A stretch of 64,000 bases of DNA from Bradyrhizobium quebecense (GCF_013373795.3 NZ_CP088022.1:3100001-3164000), one strand, 5' to 3'; positions 38,433 through 48,484 are shown, counted from the stretch's first letter. Made by a program: numbers and translations. Notes: a model not told the origin generated them from the letters alone.

Positions 38433-39260
38433 TCACTCTCCACCGAGGAATTTCGCAACGTCGCGCTGGGAGAAGAAGAAGCGACCATGCGATGCCGCGG
38501 CCATGACGAATGCCGCGCGTCCCAGCAGCTGGGGCTGACCACGAATGATGGAGCGCAGCGCCGCTTCGGCAGCGTCGCGCTCACCCTGCTCGAACAAGGA
38601 TGTGGCGAGATAGGCGCGGGTCGAGCGATCGTCCGGATAGAGCGCGAGCACGCGGCGGAAAGCGTCCGCGGCTGCGGCGTAGTCGCCATGAAGGATCAGG
38701 ACCCGCCCGAGCTGGTTAAGAATGTCCGGGCGTCCCGGCGCAGCATCACGTGCGGCGGTCAGGACACTCGCAGCCCGCGCGAAGTCATTGGTATCATGCA
38801 ACAGCCGCCCGAGATCGAGCTTCAGATCGACGCTCTCAGGAGCCAGCGCGAGGCCGGCCTCGATCGTGCTGATCGCCTCGTCGTGTTGACCGGCCTTGGC
38901 AAGCTGCCCAGCGAGTTCCCGAAACGAAGGAAGATATGGTGGGCGGCGCGCCGCCGTGCGTCGAAGCTGCGCGATGCCGTCCGTGGCGCGCCCTGCACCG
39001 CACAGCAGCGCACCGAGCAAGGTCTCCACCTCTCCGTCGTCGGCGCGGCGTGCAACTCGCTCGAGCGGTGCAATTGCCTCGTCACCCCGGTTCTGCCCCA
39101 TCAGGGCATGCGCCAGCAAAAGCGCGGCGTGTCTGTCCGAGCGGTTTGATTTCAGAATGTTGGTGGCGATCTGCTCGGCTTCAGCAAACTGCCGCGCCCG
39201 CAATGCCAACACACCTTGTTGCATCGCCTGCGCGAGGAAATTGTTCTGCCTGCCGCTCAC
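38433..39260 (-). CDS. Tetratricopeptide repeat protein
   Basis: A 275-residue all-helical protein with about six 34-residue TPR units, for example FAEAEQIATNILKSNRSDRH, HDEAISTIEAGLALAPESVD, FARAASVLTAARDAAPGRPD and YAAAADAFRRVLALYPDDRS. No signal peptide. I take the GTG at 39260, which has GGAAG 7 nt upstream; the first ATG is at 39224. TPR proteins are protein-interaction scaffolds. The C-terminal AASHGRFFFSQRDVAKFLGG is outside the repeats. Partner unknown. Confidence 0.82.
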   Translation of the reverse strand: MSGRQNNFLAQAMQQGVLALRARQFAEAEQIATNILKSNRSDRHAALLLAHALMGQNRGDEAIAPLERVARRADDGEVETLLGALLCGAGRATDGIAQLRRTAARRPPYLPSFRELAGQLAKAGQHDEAISTIEAGLALAPESVDLKLDLGRLLHDTNDFARAASVLTAARDAAPGRPDILNQLGRVLILHGDYAAAADAFRRVLALYPDDRSTRAYLATSLFEQGERDAAEAALRSIIRGQPQLLGRAAFVMAAASHGRFFFSQRDVAKFLGGE

Positions 39261-39419
39261 GAGAAAGCTTCCGGAGGATGCGAGGGAATATCATGCGCCT
39301 TTATCTCGCAATTCCCCACGCGTCCACCAAAAGTGTCGTGACGCAGCCCTGGCGGGACCGACGCAGTCGCGTCCACGCCGGCGAAGCCATCGGCCGAACA
39401 CCCGGGTGGCCACGACGGC

Positions 39420-40385
39420 TCACGCGCGCTTGCGACGATCGCCCGATCGTTTGGCCCGGGGCGAGTGGACCTCCCCGCCCCTGGCAGCCACCTTCGTCTC
39501 CTCCCGCACCATGTCGACGAAAGCACGAAGCCCAGCCGTCATGTGCCGGTGCCGTGGATAGTAGAGGCGCAAGCCGGGAAATGGCGGCGTCCAGTCGTCC
39601 AGCACGGCGCGCAGGGTGTCGGCGGCGAGATGCCCCGCTACCCAGAAATCGCTGACGAACGCCAGTCCCACGCCTTCGAGCGCGGCTTCGACCATCAGAC
39701 TGTCATTGTCGAGGGTCAGCCTGCCCCTGACATCCACCACTATCTGCTCGCCGCCGCGCTTCTCGAACTCCCAGTGATAAAGCTTGCCGCCGGGCATCCG
39801 TCTGCGAATGCACTCATGGGCGAGCAGATCGAGCGGAGACCGCGGCACCGAACAGCGCGCGAAATAATCGGGCGCGCCGACGACGATGAAGCGCGTGTCC
39901 GGGCCGCAGGGGATCGCGACCATGTCCTGCGGCACGGCTTCGGCCAACCGGATGCCGGCATCGAAACCTTCCGCGACGATATCGATGGGACGTCCCTCCA
40001 GGGTCAGTTCGACATTCATGTCGGGATAGCGCCGCAGAAACTTTGCGACGACCGGGCGGAGGATCTGGTGCGCGGCGCGCTCCTTCAGGTTGATGCGCAG
40101 CGTTCCCGCGGGCGTATCGCGGAACTCGTTCACATCCTCCATCGCGCCGGCAATCTCGCGCAGCGCGGGACTGACCCTGGCGAGGAAACGCTCTCCCGCT
40201 TCCGACAGCGCGACGCTGCGCGTCGTCCGATTGATGAGGCGCACGCCCAACCGCTTTTCCAGCGCGGCGATCGCATGGCTCAACGCCGAGGGCGAAATGC
40301 CGAGTTCAGTCGCGGCCGCGCGAAAGCTGCGGTGCGTTGAAATCGCGACGACGGCGTTCAGCTCGAAAAGGCCAGCATGCTGCAT
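39420..40385 (-). CDS. LysR-family transcriptional regulator
   Basis: A 321-residue LTTR. The N-terminal helix-turn-helix is FRAAATELGISPSALSHAIA followed by LEKRLGVRLINRTTRSVALS. The effector domain starts at about residue 90 (GTLRINLKERAAHQILRPVV) and contains the typical GLAFVSDFWV and DDWTPPFPGLRLYYP segments of the group near YafC and DmlR. It is divergent from a short-chain dehydrogenase across 101 bp, the usual LysR arrangement, and probably controls it. Confidence 0.92.
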   Translation of the reverse strand: MQHAGLFELNAVVAISTHRSFRAAATELGISPSALSHAIAALEKRLGVRLINRTTRSVALSEAGERFLARVSPALREIAGAMEDVNEFRDTPAGTLRINLKERAAHQILRPVVAKFLRRYPDMNVELTLEGRPIDIVAEGFDAGIRLAEAVPQDMVAIPCGPDTRFIVVGAPDYFARCSVPRSPLDLLAHECIRRRMPGGKLYHWEFEKRGGEQIVVDVRGRLTLDNDSLMVEAALEGVGLAFVSDFWVAGHLAADTLRAVLDDWTPPFPGLRLYYPRHRHMTAGLRAFVDMVREETKVAARGGEVHSPRAKRSGDRRKRA

Positions 40386-40427
40386 TGTTCTATTATCTGC
40401 ATTAGGTCATGCCACTCTATGCCGATT

Positions 40428-40438
40428 ATTGCAGCAAT
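40428..40438. promoter_or_regulatory. Possible LysR-type binding dyad
   Basis: ATTGC-A-GCAAT, a perfect dyad with the LTTR half-site style (T...A ends). It lies in the intergenic region between lysR and the SDR gene, 48 bp before the SDR start. Confidence 0.45.
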
Positions 40439-40486
40439 CAAGTCGCCTATATCGAGCCCGCAATCTCGATCTGAAGGACATCTCCT

Positions 40487-41314
40487 ATGGCAAAGACTTT
40501 CCTCATCACGGGCGTTTCGTCCGGCTTCGGCCGCGCGTTGGCCGAGGCAGCATTGGGCGACGGCCACACCGTCGCCGGCACCGTGCGCAACGAGAATGAC
40601 AAGCGGACATTCGAAGCGCTCGGCGCCGGCGTGCACGCCGTGGTTCTTGACGTCGCCAACACCGAGGCCATCGCGCCCGCGGTCGCCGACGTCGAGCGCA
40701 GGATCGGCGCGATCGACGTTCTCGTGAACAATGCCGGCTACGGCCACGAGGGCATTCTGGAGGAATCATCGATCGACGATCTGCGACGCCAGTTCGAGGT
40801 CAACGTCTTCGGCGCGGTGGCGATGATCCAGGCGGTGCTGCCCTTCATGCGCAAGCGGCGCGCCGGGCACATCCTCAACATCACGTCGATGGGCGGGATC
40901 ATCACAATGCCCGGTCTCAGCTACTACCACGGCAGCAAGTTCGCGCTGGAAGGGATATCGGAATCCCTCGGCAAGGAGGTCAAAGACCTCGGCATCAAGG
41001 TCACCGCCGTCGAGCCGGGCGGCTTTCGTACCGACTGGGCCGGACGATCGATGGTACGGGCGGAGCGGTCGATCGGAGATTATGACGCTGTCATCAATCC
41101 AATCCGCAAACGTCGCATGGAACTGAGTGGCTGGCAGGTCGGCGATCCCCAAAAGGCCGCGCAGGCGATGTTGAAACTCGCGCTGTCGGCCGATCCGCCG
41201 ACGCATCTCCTGCTCGGCAGCGATGCCGTGCGGCTGGTCGAGGAAAAAATGAAACTGCTGCAGGCCGAATTCGATGCCTGGAAGAGCGTTTCGCTCTCCA
41301 CCGACGTTGCCTGA
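40487..41314 (+). CDS. Short-chain dehydrogenase/reductase (classical SDR)
   Basis: A 275-residue NAD(P)H-dependent oxidoreductase. The cofactor motif TGVSSGFGRALAEAAL (TGxxxGxG) is at residues 8-23, NNAGYGHEG is the NAG motif, the catalytic Ser lies in NITSMGG, and the YxxxK pair in YYHGSKFALEG. The arginine in TVRNEND favours NADP(H). GAAGGACATCTCCT precedes the ATG. Divergent from the LysR gene that probably regulates it. Substrate unknown. Confidence 0.93.
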   Translation: MAKTFLITGVSSGFGRALAEAALGDGHTVAGTVRNENDKRTFEALGAGVHAVVLDVANTEAIAPAVADVERRIGAIDVLVNNAGYGHEGILEESSIDDLRRQFEVNVFGAVAMIQAVLPFMRKRRAGHILNITSMGGIITMPGLSYYHGSKFALEGISESLGKEVKDLGIKVTAVEPGGFRTDWAGRSMVRAERSIGDYDAVINPIRKRRMELSGWQVGDPQKAAQAMLKLALSADPPTHLLLGSDAVRLVEEKMKLLQAEFDAWKSVSLSTDVA

Positions 41315-41339
41315 GCCGCGCCAGCCGCTCAAACAAGAA

Positions 41340-41382
41340 GCCAGAGCTTCGGTCCAGATTCAATCAGAACCGAAGCCCTGGC
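41340..41382 (+). terminator. Hairpin after the SDR gene
   Basis: GCCAG-A-GCTTCGGT pairs with ACCGAAGC-C-CTGGC: a 13-bp stem with one mismatch and a 15-nt loop. Only a short T-run follows (GACTTTG). It probably terminates the SDR transcript and lies between convergent genes. Confidence 0.6.
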
Positions 41383-41419
41383 AGACTTTGCCGTCCATCA
41401 AACTGCAGACTTGATGAAC

Positions 41420-43015
41420 TCATTGCACAAGCGCCGTGGCCCTCACCGGAGGCGTACCGTCCAATTCTGCAATCCGGCGGTCAATCTCACCGATCACGTG
41501 CTTCGAGAACGGCCCGAAATGCAGGTACAGCGCCATCAGCATCACGATGTAGCGCAGTGCGCCTGGGTTGGACTTGGCGACCTCGACGAAGGTCTTCCAG
41601 AACGGCTCGCGAACCTCCGGCAGGGTCCGCATGATCCTGTGCACGCCCTCGATGCCGCCAAGCTTCGTGCGCACGTCGCCATCGGGCAGATCGCGGCGCC
41701 GGTCGGACCGGTCGAGCATGACGGAAAGCCGCGACAGCCGTCCTGCGTATGCTGTCGGGCTGTAGACGTGCCCGAGCACAGCCTTGTAATCCGTAAGGAT
41801 GTCACGAAGCGGACGCTTGGTGTCGAAATTGCAGCCGAGCGTGCATTGGTCGCCCGCCTGTTCGACCTTCATGAGATCATGGCCTTCGTGCAGGCGGCCT
41901 TCCTGGGCTAGCCGCCGCGTCAGCTGTGTGCCAGGCAGCGCATAGAGCAGTCCGACCATGCAGACTGGAATGCTCGCCTCCTCGATGAAGTCGATCATCG
42001 GCTGCGCCATCGAGAGTTTCTCGGTATCGAACCCGACGATGAAACCCGCGGTGACGAACATGCCATAGTCGTAAATCCTGTGAACGCTCTCGGCGATGTT
42101 GCGCCTGGTGTTCTGCTTTTTCTTCATCTGCACGAGGGTCTCTGGATCCGGGCTCTCAATGCCGACGAAAATTCCGAAGAAGTTCGCGTCCTTCATCGCC
42201 TGCAACAGCTCGCTGTCATCAGCGATATTGATCGAGGCTTCGGTCGAGAACTCGAACGGATAGTCTCGCTCTTCCAGCCAGGCCTTGAGCCGCGGCAGCA
42301 AGATGCGGAGGTTTTTCTTGTTGCCGATGAAATTGTCGTCGACGAAATCGACATGCCCACGATAACCATGATCGTAGAGCGCTTGCAGCTCAGCGAGAAT
42401 CTGATCGGGAGTCTTGGTGCGCGGCACGCGCCCGTACAGCTCGATAATATCGCAGAACTCGCAGGTGAACGGGCAGCCACGCGAATATTGCACACCAATA
42501 AAGAGATAATGATCGAACTTGATCAGATCGTAGCGGGGCATCGGGCTTAGTGTGACGTCGATCTTGAATTTCTCGGCGACGAACACGCCTTTGCGCGCGC
42601 CGCTTTCCCAAGCCGCGATGAATTCCTCGATGATATGCTCGGCCTCGCCGATCACCTGGAAGTCCGCGTCGGCGTAAAGGTGCGGGCTGGAGGAGACGTC
42701 GGGCCCGCCGACACATACCGGCTTGCCGTGCCGGTGGGCGAGATCGATCAGGTGGAGAAAATCAGGCTGTTGGTTGAGCATACCGCCAATCATGACAAGA
42801 TCGGCCCAGTCAAGGTCCGCGTCGGTCGAAGACTCGGTGTTACGGTTGACGAGACGAATCTCCCAATGCTTCGGCAGCATGGCGGCGACGGTGATCAGTC
42901 CGAGCGGCGCCGCCGGATACTTCGCGCCGACGAGTTCGCAAGCTTCCGTATAGTTCCAGAACGAGTCCGGAACGAACTTCGGATAGATCATTAGAACGCG
43001 GCAGGGACTCGTCAT
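41420..43015 (-). CDS. B12-binding radical SAM protein with DUF4070-like C-terminus
   Basis: A 531-residue protein. Residues about 5-140 form a cobalamin-binding-like Rossmann domain (PLGLITVAAMLPKHWEIRLV, PVCVGGPDVSS). The radical SAM cluster is C181-x3-C185-x2-C188 in RGCPFTCEFCDIIE, followed by the TIM-barrel segments VDFVDDNFIGNKKNL and FEFSTEASINIADD. The C-terminal RDILTDYKAVLGHVYSPTAY fits the DUF4070 domain. This broad class includes the hopanoid C-2 methylase HpnP. The overall likeness is real, but I cannot tell methylase from other members. Not in an obvious operon. Confidence 0.87.
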   Translation of the reverse strand: MTSPCRVLMIYPKFVPDSFWNYTEACELVGAKYPAAPLGLITVAAMLPKHWEIRLVNRNTESSTDADLDWADLVMIGGMLNQQPDFLHLIDLAHRHGKPVCVGGPDVSSSPHLYADADFQVIGEAEHIIEEFIAAWESGARKGVFVAEKFKIDVTLSPMPRYDLIKFDHYLFIGVQYSRGCPFTCEFCDIIELYGRVPRTKTPDQILAELQALYDHGYRGHVDFVDDNFIGNKKNLRILLPRLKAWLEERDYPFEFSTEASINIADDSELLQAMKDANFFGIFVGIESPDPETLVQMKKKQNTRRNIAESVHRIYDYGMFVTAGFIVGFDTEKLSMAQPMIDFIEEASIPVCMVGLLYALPGTQLTRRLAQEGRLHEGHDLMKVEQAGDQCTLGCNFDTKRPLRDILTDYKAVLGHVYSPTAYAGRLSRLSVMLDRSDRRRDLPDGDVRTKLGGIEGVHRIMRTLPEVREPFWKTFVEVAKSNPGALRYIVMLMALYLHFGPFSKHVIGEIDRRIAELDGTPPVRATALVQ

Positions 43016-43180
43016 GTTGCTCCGGTCCGTACCACGCGGCTTCGAGGCTCAAGGGTACTTTCGCTCGTCGATACAGGCATTAAGTGCTCAAATGGTGGCC
43101 GATTGTCCGACGATCTTTCGCCCCGCGTGAGCCCGTCCTGTCCCCGGGTTCCGCTGGGGCCAGTTAATCCGATCAATATG

Positions 43181-43644
43181 TCAGCCGGCGGGCCGGCGCG
43201 CCCAGAGATAGCGCACGTCCGGCTCCCTCTCCTCATTGCGGCTCCCGTCGGTCTCCTCGACGTGGACGAAGCCGCGCGCCTCGTAGAAGCGGCGCGCCCG
43301 CGCGTTGCGCCGGAAGGTCCACAGTTGCAGCCGGTCCGCACCCTGCTGTGCGATCTCAAGCAGCGGCCGCCGATGCCGCGGCCCTGCGCGGCCGGCAGCA
43401 CATAGAGCTGCTCGATCCAGTCGTCGTGGAACGCGATGACGCCGCTCATCGCCTCGCCGTCGAACGCGCCCCACAGCGTACAGGTCGCAAACATCCGCTC
43501 GCGATAGAACCACCGATCTTCGTCCGGCGTGTGCTGGCCCGCGAGCCACGGCAACGCTTCGTCGAACGCCGCGCGGTGCACGCGTGCGGCGGCATCCATG
43601 TCGGCAAGCTGGAGCCGCCTAATACTCAATCCCGAATTCATCAT
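43181..43644 (-). pseudogene. GNAT-family N-acetyltransferase, frameshifted
   Basis: The first half reads LSIRRLQLADMDAAARVHRA to QLYVLPAAQGRGIG, which includes the acetyl-CoA motif QGRGIG. The second half lies in another frame: LLEIAQQGADRLQLWTF, NARARRFYEARGF, ending RYLWARRPAG. Joining them needs one extra base near 43365-43372; that gives 154 residues, a normal GNAT length. Either a real one-base deletion or a sequence error. The start overlaps the end of the upstream repair-enzyme gene by 26 nt, so the two would be coupled. Confidence 0.8.
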
Positions 43645-45118
43645 AGAGCCGGCGGAACACGGCCGGCAGCACTTCGGTCAGATCTTCCGCGATCAGGCCG
43701 GGCCCCGCCTCGCTGGCCCCTTCACCGTGCAACCACACGCCGATGCTGGCCGCCTCGAATGCCGCCACGCCCTGCGCCAGGAAGCCGCCGATGATGCCCG
43801 CCAGCACGTCGCCGGCACCGGCGGTGGCAAGCCATGGCGGCGCGTTGGCGGCGATGGTGGCGCGGCCGTCCGGAGACGCGATCACCGTATCAGCCCCCTT
43901 CAGCAGCACCACCGCGCCGGAGCGCTCCGCCGCCGCGCGCACGCGCTCGAGCTTCGAGCGGCCGGGATGCTTGTTGGAGATATCGCTGAACAGCCGCGGA
44001 AACTCGCCCTCATGCGGGGTGAGCACCACCCCAAGACCGTCGGAGGCCTTGATCGCCTCGAACAGCCGATCCGGCGAACCGGCAAAGCTGGTCAGCGCGT
44101 CGGCGTCGAGCACGAGATGCCGCTGCGCCGACAACGCGGTGTGAACGAAGTCGCGGGTGCGCGCGCTGACGCCCGCGCCAGGGCCGATCACGCAGGCGTT
44201 GAGACGCTTGTCGTCGAGCAGTTCGGCGAATTGGATCGGATTGTCGACCGCGCGCACCATCACCGCGGTCAGCGCCGCCGCGTTGACCGCGAGCGCATCG
44301 CGCGGCGAGGCCAGCGTCACGAGGCCGGCGCCGGCCCGCAGCGCCGCGCGCGCAGCGAGCCGCGCCGCCCCGGTCGAGGCAATGTCGCCGGAGACCACGA
44401 CGGCGTGGCCCCTCGCATATTTGTGGCCATCGATCCGCGGCACCGGAAACGACCAGCGCCAGGCCTGCGGCAAATTCTCCGCGGTCAGCGGCTTGATCTC
44501 GTCGAGCACCTGCGCCGCGATGCCGATGTCGGCGACGCGCACCCGGCCGCTATACATCCGGCCCGGCAGCAACAGATGCGCCGGCTTCTTGCGGAAGAAG
44601 GTGACGGTTTCGGTCGCCTGCACGGCCGCCCCCATGACGGCGCCCGACGTGCCGTTGATGCCGCTTGGCAGGTCGACCGCCAGCACCGGCGTACCGTTGG
44701 CGTTGATGGCCGCGATCATCTCCAGCGGGTCACCCTTGACCGGGCGATTGAGCCCGGCACCGAACAGCGCGTCGATGATCAGCGCCGGCTTGCCCAGCGC
44801 CTGCGGGTTGAACGGCAGCACCGGATATTTCCACCCCTTCGCCGCCAGCGCCGCGTCGCCCTGCAGGCTGTCGCGCTCGCAGAGCAGGATCACCGACACC
44901 TCACGGCCGCGCGCGGCGAGCTCGGCAGCGGCGACAAAGCCGTCGCCGCCATTGTTGCCGCGGCCGGCGACGACGACGATCGGCCCCTGCTCGACCAGGT
45001 CCATTGCGGCTTCAGCGACGGCCTGGCCGGCGCTCATCATCAGCGCGAAGCCCGGCGTACCGGCTGCGATGGTCAACCGGTCGGCGCGCTCCATCTCGGT
45101 GGTGGTCAGAACGTCCAT
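43619..45118 (-). CDS. nnr: Bifunctional NAD(P)HX epimerase / ADP-dependent NAD(P)HX dehydratase
   Basis: A 499-residue metabolite-repair enzyme that restores hydrated NADH and NADPH. The N-terminal YjeF_N epimerase domain has VVVAGRGNNGGDGFVAA (residues about 47-63) and AVDLPSGINGTSG. The C-terminal ribokinase-like dehydratase domain has LVLDADALTSFAG, VVLTPHEGEFPRLF, VVLLKGADTVIA and ATAGAGDVLAGIIGG. Full-length fusion as in E. coli YjeF (NnrE-NnrD). The downstream GNAT gene overlaps its 3' end. Confidence 0.96.
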   Translation of the reverse strand: MDVLTTTEMERADRLTIAAGTPGFALMMSAGQAVAEAAMDLVEQGPIVVVAGRGNNGGDGFVAAAELAARGREVSVILLCERDSLQGDAALAAKGWKYPVLPFNPQALGKPALIIDALFGAGLNRPVKGDPLEMIAAINANGTPVLAVDLPSGINGTSGAVMGAAVQATETVTFFRKKPAHLLLPGRMYSGRVRVADIGIAAQVLDEIKPLTAENLPQAWRWSFPVPRIDGHKYARGHAVVVSGDIASTGAARLAARAALRAGAGLVTLASPRDALAVNAAALTAVMVRAVDNPIQFAELLDDKRLNACVIGPGAGVSARTRDFVHTALSAQRHLVLDADALTSFAGSPDRLFEAIKASDGLGVVLTPHEGEFPRLFSDISNKHPGRSKLERVRAAAERSGAVVLLKGADTVIASPDGRATIAANAPPWLATAGAGDVLAGIIGGFLAQGVAAFEAASIGVWLHGEGASEAGPGLIAEDLTEVLPAVFRRLYDEFGIEY

Positions 45119-45811
<693 letters not shown>

Positions 45812-45852
45812 GCCCGGTGCTATCCGGATTTTCTGACGGCAAAAGAGAAAAA

Positions 45853-45870
45853 AGGCTGCTTCGGCAGCCT
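45853..45870 (+). terminator. Hairpin between glnB and glnA
   Basis: AGGCTGC, loop TTCG, GCAGCCT, followed by CATTTCGTTT. A compact stem with a weak T-run; it may give partial termination so that glnA is expressed less than glnB from the shared promoter. Confidence 0.6.
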
Positions 45871-45962
45871 CATTTCGTTTCAGCAGTCACACGAACTCGC
45901 CAAAAGCGGGAATAACGTCCCTCTCCGCTGGAAACCGACCCGCACATCCATAAGGGGTATTC

Positions 45963-47372
45963 ATGAAGACCGCCAAAGACGTCCTGAAATCGATCAAGGA
46001 CAACGACGTCAAATACGTCGACCTGCGCTTCACCGATCCGCGCGGCAAGTGGCAGCACGTCACCTTCGACGTCAGCATGATCGACGATGACATCTTCGCC
46101 GAGGGAACGATGTTCGACGGATCGTCGATCGCGGGCTGGAAGGCGATCAATGAATCCGACATGTGCCTGATGCCCGACCCGGTGACCGCGACGATCGACC
46201 CGTTCTTCGCCGAGACCACCATGGTCATCACCTGCGACGTGCTCGAGCCGACCACCGGCGAGCCCTACAACCGCGACCCCCGCGGCATCGCCAAGAAGGC
46301 CGAGGCCATGGTGAAGTCGATGGGCGTGGGCGACACCGTGTTCGTCGGCCCCGAGGCCGAGTTCTTCGTGTTCGACGACGTGCGCTATTCGGCCGAACCC
46401 TACAACACCGGCTTCCGCCTCGACTCCTCCGAGCTGCCGATCAACTCGGCGACCGAATATGAGGGCGGCAACCTCGGCCACCGCATCCGTACCAAGGCCG
46501 GCTACTTCCCGGTGCCGCCGCAGGACTCGGTGCAGGACATGCGCTCCGAGATGCTCGGCGCGATGGCCAAGATGGGCGTCAAGGTCGAGAAGCACCACCA
46601 TGAAGTCGCTTCGGCCCAGCACGAACTCGGCATGAAGTTCGACACGCTGACGCTGATGGCCGACCAGATGCAGGTCTACAAGTACTGCATCCACCAGGTC
46701 GCCCACATCTACGGCAAGACCGCCACCTTCATGCCGAAGCCGGTCTATGGCGACAACGGCTCGGGCATGCACGTCCACCAGTCGATCTGGAAGGACGGCA
46801 AGCCGACCTTCGCCGGCAACAAGTATGCCGACCTGTCGGAAACCTGCCTGCACTACATCGGCGGCATCATCAAGCACGCCAAGGCGATCAACGCCTTCAC
46901 CAACCCGTCGACCAACTCCTACAAGCGTCTGGTCCCGGGCTATGAGGCGCCGGTTCTGCTCGCCTACTCCGCGCGCAACCGCTCGGCGTCCTGCCGCATC
47001 CCCTACACGGCGAACCCAAAGGCCAAGCGCGTCGAAGTGCGCTTCCCCGATCCGATGGCCAATCCCTATCTCGGCTTCGCCGCGATGCTGATGGCCGGCC
47101 TCGACGGCATCAAGAACAAGATCGATCCGGGTCCGGCGATGGACAAGGACCTCTACGATCTGCCGAAGGAAGAGCTGAAGCAGATCCCGACCGTGTGCGG
47201 CTCGCTGCGCGAGGCGCTCGAGAGCCTCGACAAGGATCGCGCGTTCCTCAAGAACGGCGGCGTGTTCGACGACGACTTCATCGACGCCTATATCGAGCTG
47301 AAGATGACCGAGGTCGCCCGTTTCGAAATGACCCCGCACCCGGTCGAGTTCGAAATGTACTACTCGCTGTAA
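45963..47372 (+). CDS. glnA: Glutamine synthetase type I
   Basis: A 469-residue dodecameric enzyme making glutamine from glutamate, ammonia and ATP. Visible motifs are [35 protein letters not shown] and [20 protein letters not shown]. The adenylylation site is Tyr398 in [10 protein letters not shown], so activity should be controlled by GlnE through P-II. Follows glnB after a hairpin, as in most alphaproteobacteria. A strong terminator follows. Confidence 0.98.
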   Translation: MKTAKDVLKSIKDNDVKYVDLRFTDPRGKWQHVTFDVSMIDDDIFAEGTMFDGSSIAGWKAINESDMCLMPDPVTATIDPFFAETTMVITCDVLEPTTGEPYNRDPRGIAKKAEAMVKSMGVGDTVFVGPEAEFFVFDDVRYSAEPYNTGFRLDSSELPINSATEYEGGNLGHRIRTKAGYFPVPPQDSVQDMRSEMLGAMAKMGVKVEKHHHEVASAQHELGMKFDTLTLMADQMQVYKYCIHQVAHIYGKTATFMPKPVYGDNGSGMHVHQSIWKDGKPTFAGNKYADLSETCLHYIGGIIKHAKAINAFTNPSTNSYKRLVPGYEAPVLLAYSARNRSASCRIPYTANPKAKRVEVRFPDPMANPYLGFAAMLMAGLDGIKNKIDPGPAMDKDLYDLPKEELKQIPTVCGSLREALESLDKDRAFLKNGGVFDDDFIDAYIELKMTEVARFEMTPHPVEFEMYYSL

Positions 47373-47394
47373 GCTTCACGGCAGACACGATGCG

Positions 47395-47427
47395 AAAGGC
47401 GCTTCCACCGGAAGCGCCTTTTGTTTT
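47395..47427 (+). terminator. glnA terminator (repeated hairpin, copy 1)
   Basis: AAAGGCGCTTCC, loop ACC, GGAAGCGCCTTT, then TTGTTTT: a 12-bp perfect stem. An almost identical hairpin occurs at 57626-57658. Confidence 0.9.
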
Positions 47428-47463
47428 GGGTGAACGCTATGTGGATGGGTCGAGAAGTGCGAA

Positions 47464-47542
47464 GGATGGGTAGAGCGAAGCGAAACCCATCGCGCCTTGC
47501 GCAAGCGTCGACATGATGGGTTTCGCTTTGCTCTACTCATCC
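47464..47542. repeat. Large palindromic intergenic repeat
   Basis: A 28-nt arm beginning GGATGGGTAGAGCG at 47464-47491 and its reverse complement at 47515-47542, matching at 26 of 28 positions around a 23-nt centre. The wording (GATGGGTTTCGCTTTGCTC with CTACTCATCC) is that of a repeat family I know to be very abundant between genes in Bradyrhizobium. Non-coding; could fold into a long cruciform or RNA hairpin. Confidence 0.85.
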
Positions 47543-47761
47543 CACGGCTTGCCTCCGCAGGGGCGCACCGCCAAAACATCGAAAACAACCCCATGCAAAG
47601 GAGCCGGCGGCGTACCGGCATTCGACACGGCACCTTGACATGTCGGGCAAATCAGCGGCATAATTCTATTATTCGGAAATCGTGCAGGCGCACGTCGCCC
47701 CCGTGCTACGAGACGTGGCCGTAGCCATATGCGATTGCCGATCCCGCGCGCCTCCACACAC
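47543..47761. other. Intergenic DNA beyond the palindromic repeat
   Basis: No gene is supported. The sequence contains a good sigma-70-like promoter pointing right (TTGACA at 47635-47640, 18 nt, CATAAT at 47659-47664), but the next gene is on the minus strand. A 99-residue plus-strand frame after it is antisense to the tetR gene and looks like a shadow. Confidence 0.4.
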
Positions 47762-48403
47762 TTATCTTCGCGCCTTGCGATCATTCGACACCCTGCTTGC
47801 GAATCCCTGGGCTGCCGCGATCAGCGTCTCGATCGCCCGTGACGACCGCGCCTTGTTCGGCTTCGCCAGCTCCTGCAACAGCAAGCCGTCGATACCGGCC
47901 AGCATGAAGCGGGCAACGTCGGCGCATCCCGCCGCATCTAGCTCACCGGTTCGAACCGCAACGCCTTGCAGGATGTCCTGATAGACCCTGACGTAGGCGT
48001 CATACTGATAGGCTGCGAGCCCAGCCGCATCGTCACGGCGCAGCGCGTACAGCGTCAGTTCATACTGCACGATCTGCAGCTCGAGCGTTCGCGTGAGATA
48101 GCGCCAGCCGGCGCGCAGGGATTCGCGGATACAGCTCGCGACGTCGGCGGTATCGCTGGTTTCCTCTCGCAACGCCGCGGTCGTCTCGTCGATCAGATAT
48201 TCGAGCACCGCCAGCAGCAACGCGCTCTTGCTCTCGAAGTGATAGTGCAGCGTGGCGAGGCGAACGCCCGCGCCAGCCGCGATGTCCCGAGTCGTCGTTG
48301 CGGCGACGCCCCCGGTTCGCAGCGCTTGCAACGCTCCCTCGATGATCTGGCGTCGCGTTCGTTCGCCCTTTGCGCCGACCTGTTCACGTCCTGCAGTTGT
48401 CAT
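47762..48403 (-). CDS. TetR-family transcriptional regulator
   Basis: A 213-residue repressor. The N-terminal helix-turn-helix is RRQIIEGALQALRTGGVAAT, then TTRDIAAGAGVRLATLHYHF. The C-terminal ligand-binding domain is all-helical. I chose MTTAGREQVG at 48403, with GGAGAGACGG just upstream; the longer frame runs through the operator. It is divergent from an aminotransferase, with a perfect 16-bp palindrome between them. Likely represses the amine locus to its right and itself. Confidence 0.92.
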   Translation of the reverse strand: MTTAGREQVGAKGERTRRQIIEGALQALRTGGVAATTTRDIAAGAGVRLATLHYHFESKSALLLAVLEYLIDETTAALREETSDTADVASCIRESLRAGWRYLTRTLELQIVQYELTLYALRRDDAAGLAAYQYDAYVRVYQDILQGVAVRTGELDAAGCADVARFMLAGIDGLLLQELAKPNKARSSRAIETLIAAAQGFASRVSNDRKARR

Positions 48404-48468
48404 CCGTCTCTCCGGTGCGCGCGACGATTGTCCATACCGTGCCGCACAAATTTGCATGTTGCACAAAA

Positions 48469-48484
48469 TTGGTCATTTGACCAA
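48469..48484. promoter_or_regulatory. TetR operator-like palindrome
   Basis: TTGGTCA-TT-TGACCAA, a perfect 16-bp palindrome flanked by A/T-rich bases. It lies 66 bp from the tetR start and 75 bp from the aminotransferase start, a position from which it could control both. Confidence 0.75.

Noticed and set aside
47682..47981. A 99-residue plus-strand frame downstream of a promoter-like sequence.
   Set aside because: It overlaps tetR in antisense, has no ribosome-binding site and shows shadow composition.
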